Source: an uncultured Mycoplasmatota bacterium
GTDB taxonomy: Bacteria; Bacillota_I; Bacilli_A; RF39; UBA660
Direction of reading: 5' to 3'
Assembly (NCBI GenBank): GCA_900547995.1
Contig: URIY01000013.1
Coordinates: 1-37,265 of the forward strand
DNA length: 37,265 nucleotides
Positions 8,308-15,714 of this stretch are shown here, one piece after another; position 1 is the stretch's first letter, and every line of letters starts with the position of its first letter. The notes under the pieces are model-generated. The model worked only from the letters and a program-made list of their open reading frames with translations, searched no databases and had not been told where the DNA came from. Position numbers and translations under genes: made by a program.

Positions 8308-9061
8308 TTGTATAGTATTAATAATATTTTGTTTGTTAATTTCTGGATGCAGCAATAATGTAAAATCTATAAATAGTCGTGAAGATTTGTCAAATGCTAA
8401 AATAGGTGTATATACAGGTTCAGAATATGATATTATACTAAAAAATAATATAAAAAGTGCAACCACAGCTTATTATAATAGTTATAGTGATGAAATATCA
8501 GCTCTAAAATCTGGAAAGATAGATGCTTTTTTAACAGATGAACCACTTGCCAAAGAAATTTTAAGAAATAATGAAGGTTTAAAAATTTTAGATGAAAAGA
8601 TGACAATAGATAGTTATGCTTTTGCTATAAATCCGCAAAAAACGACTTTAAAAGAAGAAGTGGATGAAATTATTTTAGAAATGAAAAATGATGGTACATT
8701 AACAAAATTAGAAGAGAAATGGTTTGGAGATATTGAAGAAAAAAAAGAATTAGAAAAATATGATTATAAATATACTGATACCATAAAATTCGCAACAGTA
8801 TCTGGATCTGCACCATTTGCATATATGAAAAATAATAGAATTGTTGGATATGATATTGATGTAATCAATTATATTGGTTACAAGTTAGGATATAAAATAG
8901 AAATAGTTGAAATGGCTTTTGAAGGTATGATAACGGCTCTAGTATCTGGTAAAGTGGATATAGCTGGTTGTTCTATAATTGTTACAGAAGAAAGACAAAA
9001 AGTAGTTTTATTCTCAGAACCAAATTATACAGGTGGAATAGTATTAGTTACAAGACAATAA
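8291..9061 (+). CDS. Extracellular amino-acid-binding lipoprotein of an ABC transporter (SBP family 3)
   Basis: A 256-residue lipoprotein: signal sequence with lipobox LISGC (Cys20) anchors it outside the membrane. The lobe order is notable: 'LSNAKIGVYTGSEYD', normally in the second half of a family-3 binding protein, comes first, and 'IKFATVSGSAPFAYMKNNRI' with 'VGYDIDVINYIGYKLGY', normally the N-terminal half, comes second. 'TEERQKVVLFSEPNY' holds the Arg expected to clasp an amino-acid carboxylate. This order is familiar from binding-protein/permease fusions of gut Bacillota, where the two lobes come from tandem domains. The gene overlaps the ligase upstream and is 13 bases from the permease. 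Confidence 0.85.
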   Translation: MLKKFSCIVLIIFCLLISGCSNNVKSINSREDLSNAKIGVYTGSEYDIILKNNIKSATTAYYNSYSDEISALKSGKIDAFLTDEPLAKEILRNNEGLKILDEKMTIDSYAFAINPQKTTLKEEVDEIILEMKNDGTLTKLEEKWFGDIEEKKELEKYDYKYTDTIKFATVSGSAPFAYMKNNRIVGYDIDVINYIGYKLGYKIEIVEMAFEGMITALVSGKVDIAGCSIIVTEERQKVVLFSEPNYTGGIVLVTRQ

Positions 9062-9074
9062 TAATGGGTAAAAT

Positions 9075-9848
9075 ATGAAGAAGAAATTAAAGATATTATT
9101 AATAATATTGTTATTGAGTATTTTGATTATTATTTTTAAAAGTGAAATAAATGTTTTAATAAATAATATAGTAGTTAGTTTTTTTAGAACAGTAATAGAA
9201 GAACAAAGATACAAATTATTGTTGCAAGGATTTATATCAACTACAATTATTTCTATAGCATCTATTATTTTAGGAACATTGTTAGGGATAATAATTTATT
9301 GTATAAACAAAAATAAATTGAAAATATTAAGAAAAATAGGAAAATTTTACGTGCAAGTTATGCAAGGTGTGCCAATTACTGTATTACTTTTAACTTCTTA
9401 TTATGTTGTTTTTGGAAAAATAAATATTGAACCTATATTGGTTGCTGTTATTACATTTTCTATTTATTTTTCTGCATATGTTTCTGAAACTGTTAAAGGT
9501 GCTATGGATTCTATTAACATTTCACAAATTCATTCAGCTTATGCTCTTGGATTTAGTAAATTTCAAACTATTAAATATATTATTTTGCCACAGGCTTTAA
9601 CATATACAATTCCAGTATATAAGAATGAAGTTGTATCATTAGTGAAGTTAACTTCTATAGCTGGTTATATATCTATTATGGATCTCACAAAGGCAAGTGA
9701 TATAATTAGAAATAGGACTTATGAAGCATTTTTCCCTTTGATAATAACTGCAATAATTTATTTTATATTATGTTATTTCATAGGTAAAATTTTAGATTTA
9801 TTATATAAAAAAATAAACCCACGAAATTATGCAAGGGGTGATAAATAA
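9075..9848 (+). CDS. ABC transporter permease, polar amino acid (HisM/GlnP) type
   Basis: A 257-residue membrane protein with an N-terminal anchor (residues 6-25) and about five further transmembrane segments. The cytoplasmic EAA loop is visible as 'HSAYALGFSKFQTIKYIILPQA', the contact site for the ATPase. 'GVPITVLLL' and 'YVSETVKGAM' are typical of the HisM/GlnP family. It lies between its binding protein and its ATPase; its stop overlaps the ATPase start by one base. The type is normally an importer. Within this operon it might take up a precursor, recapture the product or sense it. Confidence 0.88.
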   Translation: MKKKLKILLIILLLSILIIIFKSEINVLINNIVVSFFRTVIEEQRYKLLLQGFISTTIISIASIILGTLLGIIIYCINKNKLKILRKIGKFYVQVMQGVPITVLLLTSYYVVFGKINIEPILVAVITFSIYFSAYVSETVKGAMDSINISQIHSAYALGFSKFQTIKYIILPQALTYTIPVYKNEVVSLVKLTSIAGYISIMDLTKASDIIRNRTYEAFFPLIITAIIYFILCYFIGKILDLLYKKINPRNYARGDK

Positions 9849-10522
9849 TGTTGAGATTGGTTAATGTTTCAAAAAAGTATAATAACAATAAGGTTTTAAA
9901 GAATATCAATTTTGAAATAAACCAAGGTGAAGTTGTTTCCATAATTGGAAAATCAGGGTGTGGCAAAAGTACATTGTTAAAATGTATAAATAGATTAGAG
10001 TCTATTGATAATGGTAATATTTATTTTGATAGTATCGATATTACTGAAATGAATATATTAGATTTAAGACAAAAAGTTGGGATAGTTTTTCAAGAATATA
10101 ATTTATTTGAACATTTAACAGTTTTGCAAAATTTAACTATTGGTCTAACAAAAATTAAGAAATATTCTGATATATATGCAAAAAAAGAAGCTATGAAAAT
10201 TTTGAAAAAAATTGGATTAGAAGATAAAATAAATAGTTATCCTAATGAATTATCAGGAGGTCAAAAGCAAAGAGTTGCGATAGCACGAACTTTAGTAATG
10301 AAACCAAAATTGATTTTATTAGATGAACCAACTAGTGCATTAGATAAAGAAATGAAAAAAGAAGTAATAAATTTAATTATGAGAATGGTTAAAGATGATA
10401 TGACTTTATTAATTGTTTCTCACGAAGAAGAATTTGTTAATAAAATATCTGATAAGATAATTTATATACAAAAAGGCAAAGCAATTATATATGATAATAT
10501 AAAAAAGAAAGAAATAGAATAA
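9848..10522 (+). CDS. ABC transporter ATP-binding protein, polar amino acid (GlnQ) type
   Basis: A 224-residue nucleotide-binding subunit with every motif in place: Walker A GKSGCGKST (34-42), Q-loop 'VFQEYNLF', signature 'LSGGQKQR', Walker B 'LILLDEP' and the switch His in 'VSHEEEF'. It completes a one-binding-protein, one-permease, one-ATPase system; the permease probably forms a homodimer. The stop is directly followed by the ATG of a broken kinase gene, so the transcript continued into the decayed part of the island. Confidence 0.9.
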   Translation: MLRLVNVSKKYNNNKVLKNINFEINQGEVVSIIGKSGCGKSTLLKCINRLESIDNGNIYFDSIDITEMNILDLRQKVGIVFQEYNLFEHLTVLQNLTIGLTKIKKYSDIYAKKEAMKILKKIGLEDKINSYPNELSGGQKQRVAIARTLVMKPKLILLDEPTSALDKEMKKEVINLIMRMVKDDMTLLIVSHEEEFVNKISDKIIYIQKGKAIIYDNIKKKEIE

Positions 10523-11344
10523 ATGAGTTTTGAAGATTATCTGGTATTAAAAAAATAATTCTGGAACTTCATCTGTCGAAAAATATAAATTATATAAAGA
10601 TGATAAGTATTATTTGTTAAGAATTTTGATGCAGTATTTATAAGTAGTAGATATAAAGCTTTTGTAAATGTGGAAAAGTAGTTGAAAAATTGTATATTTG
10701 TACCTAAAATATATTCAAAGGAATTATTAAATCAAGAAAAAGAATATGCTTTATTATAACGGATAGATGGTATAAGTTTAAAAAATTAACTGATATTGAA
10801 ATAGAAATTCAGTATGGTGAAGTAGTTGCAAGTGAATTATTAAAAATGCAAAATATTAATATGTCTAGTAAAATAATAATTTATGATAGATTTATAGAAT
10901 CATTTTCAAAAAAATTAACAAAACTGGTAGATTTGAAAATAGAAAAAGAAAGTGTGATGTTATTACGTGATTTTGTAATGAAACATTAAAATATAATTTA
11001 AAAATTAAAAGATAATAGTATAATTCATGGTGATTTTTGTCCTGCAAATATTATAGTTGATAATAAGTTAACATTTATTGATATGGATGTTTGTAATATT
11101 TTACACCATTGGTATAATTTAACTATTAATGCTTGTAATATGGGATTTCCTAATTTTTATTCAGGCGTTATTGAATTTTATTTCCAAAATAATATATATA
11201 GAGATTTTTAGAAAGTATATAATTTATTTTTATTCTTTACATATATTAGATTGTATTTTGTACGCGTTAAGGCCTAGCGGAAGTCCGTTAACAAACGATG
11301 AACAGAAATTAAATGAATCTTTAAATTATACTAATTATTTTTAA
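10523..11344 (+). pseudogene. Broken aminoglycoside-phosphotransferase-family kinase
   Basis: The ATG abuts the ATPase stop and runs 11 codons (MSFEDYLVLKK) before TAA. Homologous pieces continue in changing frames: 'NSGTSSVEKYKLYKDDKYYLLRI' (about 10557-10628), a long piece from 'LTDIEIEIQYGEVVASELL' to 'LLRDFVMKH' (about 10789-10989), the catalytic loop 'IIHGDFCPANII' with 'LTFIDMDV' (about 11020-11090), and a C-terminus ending 'DEQKLNESLNYTNYF' at 11344. At least three frameshifts and several stops show it is dead. It is a relative of the intact kinase at 12222 but not a recent copy. APH-fold kinases phosphorylate hydroxyls of antibiotics or metabolites. Confidence 0.8.
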
Positions 11345-11398
11345 AATGATATACCTAATTGGTTTAATAAAGATATAAGGGTAAGGAGGAAGATATAA

Positions 11399-12149
11399 AT
11401 GTGTGAATTAAAAAAATATGAATGAAATAAAGTTATTTTAATGGCTTGTTCAAAATGTAATGTGGCCTGTAAACATTGTTATATTGGTCATACAGGTAAT
11501 AGAACTTATGAAGAGTTAAAAGGATTAGCTATGTTTTTTACTCCGAAAAATATAAAATAGTAGGATAAGACTGGATTATGACTAGTAGGTTAAGAATATT
11601 TAAAAAAAGAAATTATTGATATGCTAAAAGGTGTTGGAATAAAAATATTTTTATGTCTTATCATTTTTGTATTCAAGATAGTTTGAATGGCATTACTAAT
11701 TAAATTCTTAATAATGTAATAAAAAATTTAAGAGATAGAGATATGAGAGTTGTTTTAATGACTACAATAACAAGTCAAAATGCTAAAGATACTTTAAATA
11801 TATGTGATACAACATATGAAATTGGAGTATCTGAAATTGAGTTTAATAAAATATTTATTCAAGGAAGAGCCAAAAATTTAACTAATATAGGTTTAAATTT
11901 AAATGATTATAATACTTTTTTGCTTAGATATTATTAATGAACTAGATAGATTTTATTGTAGTGCAGGGGGTGAAAAAAGTATGTGTAACTCCTGATAACA
12001 AAGTATATTGGTATACTTGCATATGTAAACATTGATATGAAGTGGGAAAAATTAATGATAGATGAATCTTCTTATATAAAGATTTTTATAATGATTGTTA
12101 ATGGCGTTTAGGTAATAAGATAGAGGAGTTAGATGTTGCAAGAACTTAA
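11399..12149 (+). pseudogene. Broken radical SAM/SPASM enzyme
   Basis: A strong ribosome binding site (AAGGAGGAAG) precedes ATG 11399, but the frame stops at TGA 11423 after eight codons. Directly after it, 'NKVILMACSKCNVACKHCYIGHTGN' carries the CxxxCxxC that binds the 4Fe-4S cluster cleaving S-adenosylmethionine (11456-11479). Further pieces: 'RDMRVVLMTTITSQN' and 'EIGVSEIEFNKIFIQGRAKNL' (about 11734-11880), then 'FYCSAGGEKSMC' and, after a frameshift, 'PDNKVYWYTCICKH' followed by TGA where a Cys is expected (near 12033) and 'YEVGKI'. This C-terminal Cys pattern is that of a SPASM-type domain. Stops and frameshifts occur throughout. Such enzymes tailor peptides or small molecules; the substrate cannot be read. 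Confidence 0.8.
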
Positions 12150-12221
12150 TGATTCAAATATAAAAAAATTAATAAAAACAATTAGATAAAAGGAATTGTA
12201 TAAGTTATGGGGGGTTAAACA

Positions 12222-13133
12222 ATGAATAATGAAGAAGCATTGATTAATTATGTTGTAGAAATATGTTATAAGAATGGTCTTGGAAAAGTTTGGAGTTGCA
12301 AACGACAAAATATAGGGTTTAATAGAATAGTATATAATGTAAATGATATGTTTGTAATTAAAATATGTATAAATTATGAAAAAGAATCTGGAATAATAAA
12401 TGAAATTCAATATTATGTAGATAATCCAAATTATTTTACCCCAAGATTAATTACATATGATATTTCAAAAGAAGCAATCCCGTTTATCTACACTATTGAA
12501 GAAAAAATAAACGGAAATAATTTATTTAATGTGTGGGGTAATTTAGATGAAACACAGAGAGAACATTGTTTAAATGAATTAGTTCAAATACTAAAAAAAA
12601 TACATAAACCAACAAAACAAAAAAATGAAGCTATTGCAAATATACTTTTAAAATATGATGAGTATTTAAGTAGACTTAAATTATCTGGTTTATTATTACC
12701 TGACCAAGTTGGTTATTTAAATGAATTAAGAAATGTTTTGACATTTTATTTTGAAAATGCCAGTTTTGGGTTTACCCATGGGGATATTCATTTTAATAAT
12801 ATCATATACTCAGAGGAAGGTTTGAGATTAATAGATTTTGAATGTTATGATATTGCTCCGTTAGATAAAGATTTTGACTCTATAAATAGGATGGTTAGAA
12901 ATCCAAATAGTTTACTAAAAAAAGGATTGCAATCATCTGTAAATCCAAAAGATTATGAAAGAATTATACCCTATTTAATTAAGAATTATCCTGAAGTTTG
13001 TAAAAAGGATAATTTTGAAAATAGATTATTAATTTATGATTGTATAAATTCATTAAAATGGTTAAAATTTTATCCAGAATATAAACCATATCGTGATATT
13101 TTATTTGTTAAAAGCAAAAAACTTATTAAATAA
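12222..13133 (+). CDS. APH-family small-molecule kinase, intact
   Basis: A 303-residue protein with the aminoglycoside-phosphotransferase fold. The N-lobe Lys lies in 'MFVIKICINYE' (residues 43-53), the Brenner-type catalytic loop is 'HGDIHFNN' (186-193; Asp188 base, Asn193) and the metal-binding Asp205 is in 'LIDFECYD'. The hinge is 'YTIEEKINGNNLF'. A GGGGGG ribosome binding site precedes ATG 12222. It is the first intact gene after two dead ones, and followed by its own promoter-separated neighbours. It may confer self-protection or antibiotic resistance, or phosphorylate a metabolite such as a choline- or homoserine-like alcohol. The fold alone does not decide. Confidence 0.8.
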   Translation: MNNEEALINYVVEICYKNGLGKVWSCKRQNIGFNRIVYNVNDMFVIKICINYEKESGIINEIQYYVDNPNYFTPRLITYDISKEAIPFIYTIEEKINGNNLFNVWGNLDETQREHCLNELVQILKKIHKPTKQKNEAIANILLKYDEYLSRLKLSGLLLPDQVGYLNELRNVLTFYFENASFGFTHGDIHFNNIIYSEEGLRLIDFECYDIAPLDKDFDSINRMVRNPNSLLKKGLQSSVNPKDYERIIPYLIKNYPEVCKKDNFENRLLIYDCINSLKWLKFYPEYKPYRDILFVKSKKLIK

Positions 13134-13142
13134 ACCAATTTA

Positions 13143-13151
13143 TGTTATAAT
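13143..13151 (+). promoter_or_regulatory. Extended -10 promoter (TGTTATAAT)
   Basis: TGTTATAAT stands 10 bases after the kinase stop and 42 bases before the GTG start of the dTMP-kinase-like gene. It is the first of at least six identical nonamers in the window. Confidence 0.6.
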
Positions 13152-13192
13152 GTAGATGATTATTATAATTTTCTATATGGGAGGGTGATTAT

Positions 13193-13942
13193 GTGCTAGT
13201 AAGTGTTGAAGGATTAGATGGTGTAGGAAAGACTTCGGTTACAAATTATTTATCATCTTCATTAAATATGACAATAATAGAGAAACCAATAAAAAAATTA
13301 TTGTATTTAGATGATGAACAATCAAAAAAAATAACAGGAAAAATTTATGGCCGTTATTCAAGTAATATTCAAGCAATGTATTATTTAATGGGATTTCTAT
13401 CCGTATTAGAGGATGCTAAAAAAGATGATATATTAATGGATCGAGGATTTTTATCAACATATTATTTTTCATACAATAAAGAAAATTCAGTCTTATTTGA
13501 TATGTTTGTTATGAATTATGGAGTACCAGATTTAACAATTGTATTGTATGCTTCAGTTGAAGAACGTATAAAAAGAATTAAAAATAGAAATATTTCAGAT
13601 GATGATCTTAAAAAGAAAAGATTATATGTTGATGGTTATGATAAATATTTTGAAGCGTTAAAAAAATATAATATGCCTTATTTATTAATAAATAATGAAA
13701 ACTTATTATTGGAAGAAACTTTATCTTTAGTTTTAACTTTATTAGAATTAGTTCTTGAAAAAAGAGAAAATTTGGATATTTTAAAAGATTTATTTTCTAT
13801 TGAAAATTTATTTTTAAATAACCAATACTCTTTTCAAAGAATTACTGAATTAATCAGCAGTAGAATAAATAGTGATGTTTCAATTAACAAAACGAAAGTT
13901 TTAAAAAAAGGGAGTGATAATAATGAAACAATTAATTACTAA
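13193..13942 (+). CDS. Thymidylate-kinase-like P-loop kinase with a C-terminal extension
   Basis: A 249-residue protein; dTMP kinases are about 205-210. P-loop 'EGLDGVGKTS' (6-15), 'LMDRGFLSTYYF' (the DR motif, where dTMP kinases usually continue with xxxS) and a basic/acidic lid 'RNISDDDLKKKRLYVDG' are visible. The last 70 residues, helical and hydrophobic ('LVLTLLELVLEKREN'), have no clear counterpart. The GTG start is chosen because GGGAGGG lies 7 bases upstream and the nearby ATG (13191) runs into a stop. It overlaps the ribosome binding site of the NUDIX gene. Likely role: phosphorylation of a nucleotide or nucleoside-like compound. A housekeeping dTMP kinase would normally sit elsewhere. 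Confidence 0.75.
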   Translation: MLVSVEGLDGVGKTSVTNYLSSSLNMTIIEKPIKKLLYLDDEQSKKITGKIYGRYSSNIQAMYYLMGFLSVLEDAKKDDILMDRGFLSTYYFSYNKENSVLFDMFVMNYGVPDLTIVLYASVEERIKRIKNRNISDDDLKKKRLYVDGYDKYFEALKKYNMPYLLINNENLLLEETLSLVLTLLELVLEKRENLDILKDLFSIENLFLNNQYSFQRITELISSRINSDVSINKTKVLKKGSDNNETINY

Positions 13943-14441
13943 CAAGTATAATTTAATAGATTCAGATATGACAGAGGTTGTAAAAAGAGTAAAGGTATTA
14001 TTGGTAAATTCTAATAATGATGTGTTATTGGGATACTCGCATAACAATTATCAATTTCCCGGAGGACATGTGGAGGATAATGAAACACTTATTCAAGCAG
14101 TTAATAGAGAAGTATTAGAAGAAACAGGAATAGAATTAAGAATAACTAACATTGAACCTTTCGCATGTGCAATTGGTTATTATAAAGATTGGCCTGCAGA
14201 AGGTAAAAATAGGAAAATTGAAATCTATTATTATGAAGTAAAAACAGATGAAAAACCTAATTTAGAAAATACTGAATATACAGAAAATGAAAAAGAAGGT
14301 AATTTTGAATTGAGATATATACCATTATCAAATGTTGAAAATATATTAAGCGCAAATGCAGAAGAATATGGTGATAAAAAAGGGATTGCAAGAGAAATGA
14401 TTGATTTGTTTGATGTATATAAAACAATAATAAATGAATAA
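13923..14441 (+). CDS. NUDIX hydrolase, canonical MutT-like
   Basis: A 172-residue protein. The NUDIX box is complete: 'GGHVEDNETLIQAVNREVLE' followed by ETGIEL, with the Arg-Glu and Glu-Glu metal ligands. It hydrolyses a nucleoside diphosphate derivative to a monophosphate product. Start ATG 13923 is chosen over the in-frame GTG at 13914 because GGGAG ends 9 bases before it. The gene starts inside the end of the dTMP-kinase-like gene, so the two are coupled and may act on one nucleotide pool. A terminator follows at 14452. Confidence 0.88.
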   Translation: MKQLITNKYNLIDSDMTEVVKRVKVLLVNSNNDVLLGYSHNNYQFPGGHVEDNETLIQAVNREVLEETGIELRITNIEPFACAIGYYKDWPAEGKNRKIEIYYYEVKTDEKPNLENTEYTENEKEGNFELRYIPLSNVENILSANAEEYGDKKGIAREMIDLFDVYKTIINE

Positions 14442-14451
14442 TTTACAAGTT

Positions 14452-14481
14452 AATATCAGTTCTCTTTGAACTGATATTTTA
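14452..14481 (+). terminator. Rho-independent terminator between NUDIX and HAD genes
   Basis: An 11-bp perfect stem AATATCAGTTC/GAACTGATATT with a TCTTT loop, followed by TT. The T-tail is short, so some transcripts may read on into the HAD gene. Confidence 0.75.
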
Positions 14482-14500
14482 GTATACAGAGGTGAGTGTA

Positions 14501-15283
14501 ATGAAATATATAATTGCTATTGATAGTGATGGTACGCTTAGAAAAACAGATGGTACAATATCAGAATTTACTAAAATGGTAATAAAAAAACAAATAGAAA
14601 AAGAAAACGTAGTAGTAATTTGTACAGCAAGGCCACGATACCATACACAAAAAATAAGCAACGAGGTTGGTGCTAATAATTTTATAATTTCCTCGAATGG
14701 TTCAGAAATATATGATGTTCAGAAGAAAAAAGTTATTTGGGCTAAGTATATTGATAAAAAAAGTTGTAAATTACTATATGATTACGCAATATTAAACAAT
14801 ATAAGAATAATGTATGTATTGGAAAATACCGAATATGTAACTCAATTTACGAGAAATGATAATCAAGTATTGTTAACTGAAGATAATTTTGATGAAGTTA
14901 TTAACAATAAAGTTAAACAAGTAATGGTGATAGGTAAAGAAAAGGACAAAATAAATATGTTTAAGGAAATAGTTCAAAATGAATATAAAATGAATATTCT
15001 TGATTCTTCTAAGGAAAATAGCGAAGAAAATTGGTTTAGTGTTGTGAGTAATGAAGCATCTAAGGGGATTGCTGTCTTAAAATTGTCTAAATATATAAAT
15101 GTATCCAAAGAAAATATAATTGCCATTGGGAATGACAATAACGATATATCAATGTTTAAAGTTGCTAAAATAAGTGCAGCAGTTAGTAATTCAACAAAAA
15201 AAGCATTAGAAAATGCAAAATACAAAATTAAGAGTAATGACGAAGATGGAGTGGCAATTTTTTTAAATGAATTGAATTTATAA
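14501..15283 (+). CDS. Cof-type HAD-superfamily phosphatase
   Basis: A 260-residue HAD hydrolase. Motif I is 'AIDSDGTL' (nucleophile Asp and acid/base Asp), motif II Thr in 'VVICTARPRY', motif III Lys in 'EASKGIAVLKLSKY' and motif IV 'IAIGNDNNDISMF'. The central insert between motifs II and III is the C2 cap of the Cof/YidA group, which removes phosphate from sugar phosphates, nucleotides or cofactors. Start ATG 14501 is preferred to GTG 14492 because AGAGGTG lies 6 bases upstream. It ends seven bases before an insertion sequence end. Confidence 0.88.
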   Translation: MKYIIAIDSDGTLRKTDGTISEFTKMVIKKQIEKENVVVICTARPRYHTQKISNEVGANNFIISSNGSEIYDVQKKKVIWAKYIDKKSCKLLYDYAILNNIRIMYVLENTEYVTQFTRNDNQVLLTEDNFDEVINNKVKQVMVIGKEKDKINMFKEIVQNEYKMNILDSSKENSEENWFSVVSNEASKGIAVLKLSKYINVSKENIIAIGNDNNDISMFKVAKISAAVSNSTKKALENAKYKIKSNDEDGVAIFLNELNL

Positions 15284-15289
15284 AAAAAT

Positions 15290-15450
15290 GAGCTCTTTGT
15301 CAAATAGTGTTGGTAGACAATAAATCTGATAAATGAGTTGATTATAGGGGCAGTTCAAAATCACCCTTTTTTAATACCTTTAATAAAAAATACACGAGCT
15401 ATAAAATAATCGAATTTTCCATATCCAAAAGCAATTATCTTGCTAAATTT
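15290..15450 (-). mobile_element. Remnant of an ISL3-like insertion sequence: one end plus the transposase C-terminus
   Basis: The end sequence GAGCTCTTTGTCAAATAGTG (15290-15309) resembles the terminal inverted repeats of ISL3-family elements. Inward on the minus strand, 15363 to about 15450 encodes 'SKIIAFGYGKFDYFIARVFF' and six more residues before TGA, like the last residues of ISL3 transposases (I-A-F-G-Y-R-x-F-x-x-F). The rest of the transposase and the other end are missing. I recognised both by memory of the family, without alignment. Confidence 0.55.
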
Positions 15451-15659
15451 AATTAAATTATTAGTACCTTAATATCATATTTAAATGAGTTTTCAATATA
15501 TTTAATATTTTCTCTGTATAATTTTCATTCATTTCCATTGTTCACAATCGTTTAATACTTTTTTAAAATTGTTAATATTGAACTTATAATATTCTTCAAA
15601 ATTATATAAGTATTATCATAAAAATGATTGTTTAAGATATCAAAAACTATCTAAACTCC
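15451..15659. other. AT-rich non-coding stretch, probably degraded DNA
   Basis: No gene or clear structure. On the minus strand a short run 'YNFEEYYKFNINNFKKVLND' (about 15540-15610), bounded by stops, suggests degraded coding DNA, but no family is recognisable. Confidence 0.35.
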
Positions 15660-15688
15660 TTGTAAATCATAAAAAAAAATATTATAAT
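15660..15688 (+). promoter_or_regulatory. Promoter of the hydrolase-adenylase-kinase operon
   Basis: TTGTAA (15660-15665), 17 bases, TATAAT (15683-15688), 26 bases before ATG 15715. A ribosome binding site AAGGAGAC lies between. Confidence 0.7.
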
Positions 15689-15714
15689 GATTATGTATTA
15701 TAAGGAGACAAATT

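Noticed and set aside
11129..11344. A 71-residue ORF as a small gene
   Set aside because: Only its last 28 residues look like real protein, and they continue the broken APH-family kinase; the rest is out of frame.
11743..11937. A 64-residue ORF as an independent small gene
   Set aside because: Its sequence is a mid-domain piece of the broken radical SAM enzyme, in line with homologous pieces on both sides.
11399..12149. TGA codons at Trp- or Cys-like positions (11423, near 12033) and in RhuM copy 2 (29708) as evidence for a UGA-Trp code
   Set aside because: Intact genes end in TGA (6169, 18574) and use TGG for Trp. The same regions also have TAA and TAG stops and frameshifts, so these are pseudogene mutations.
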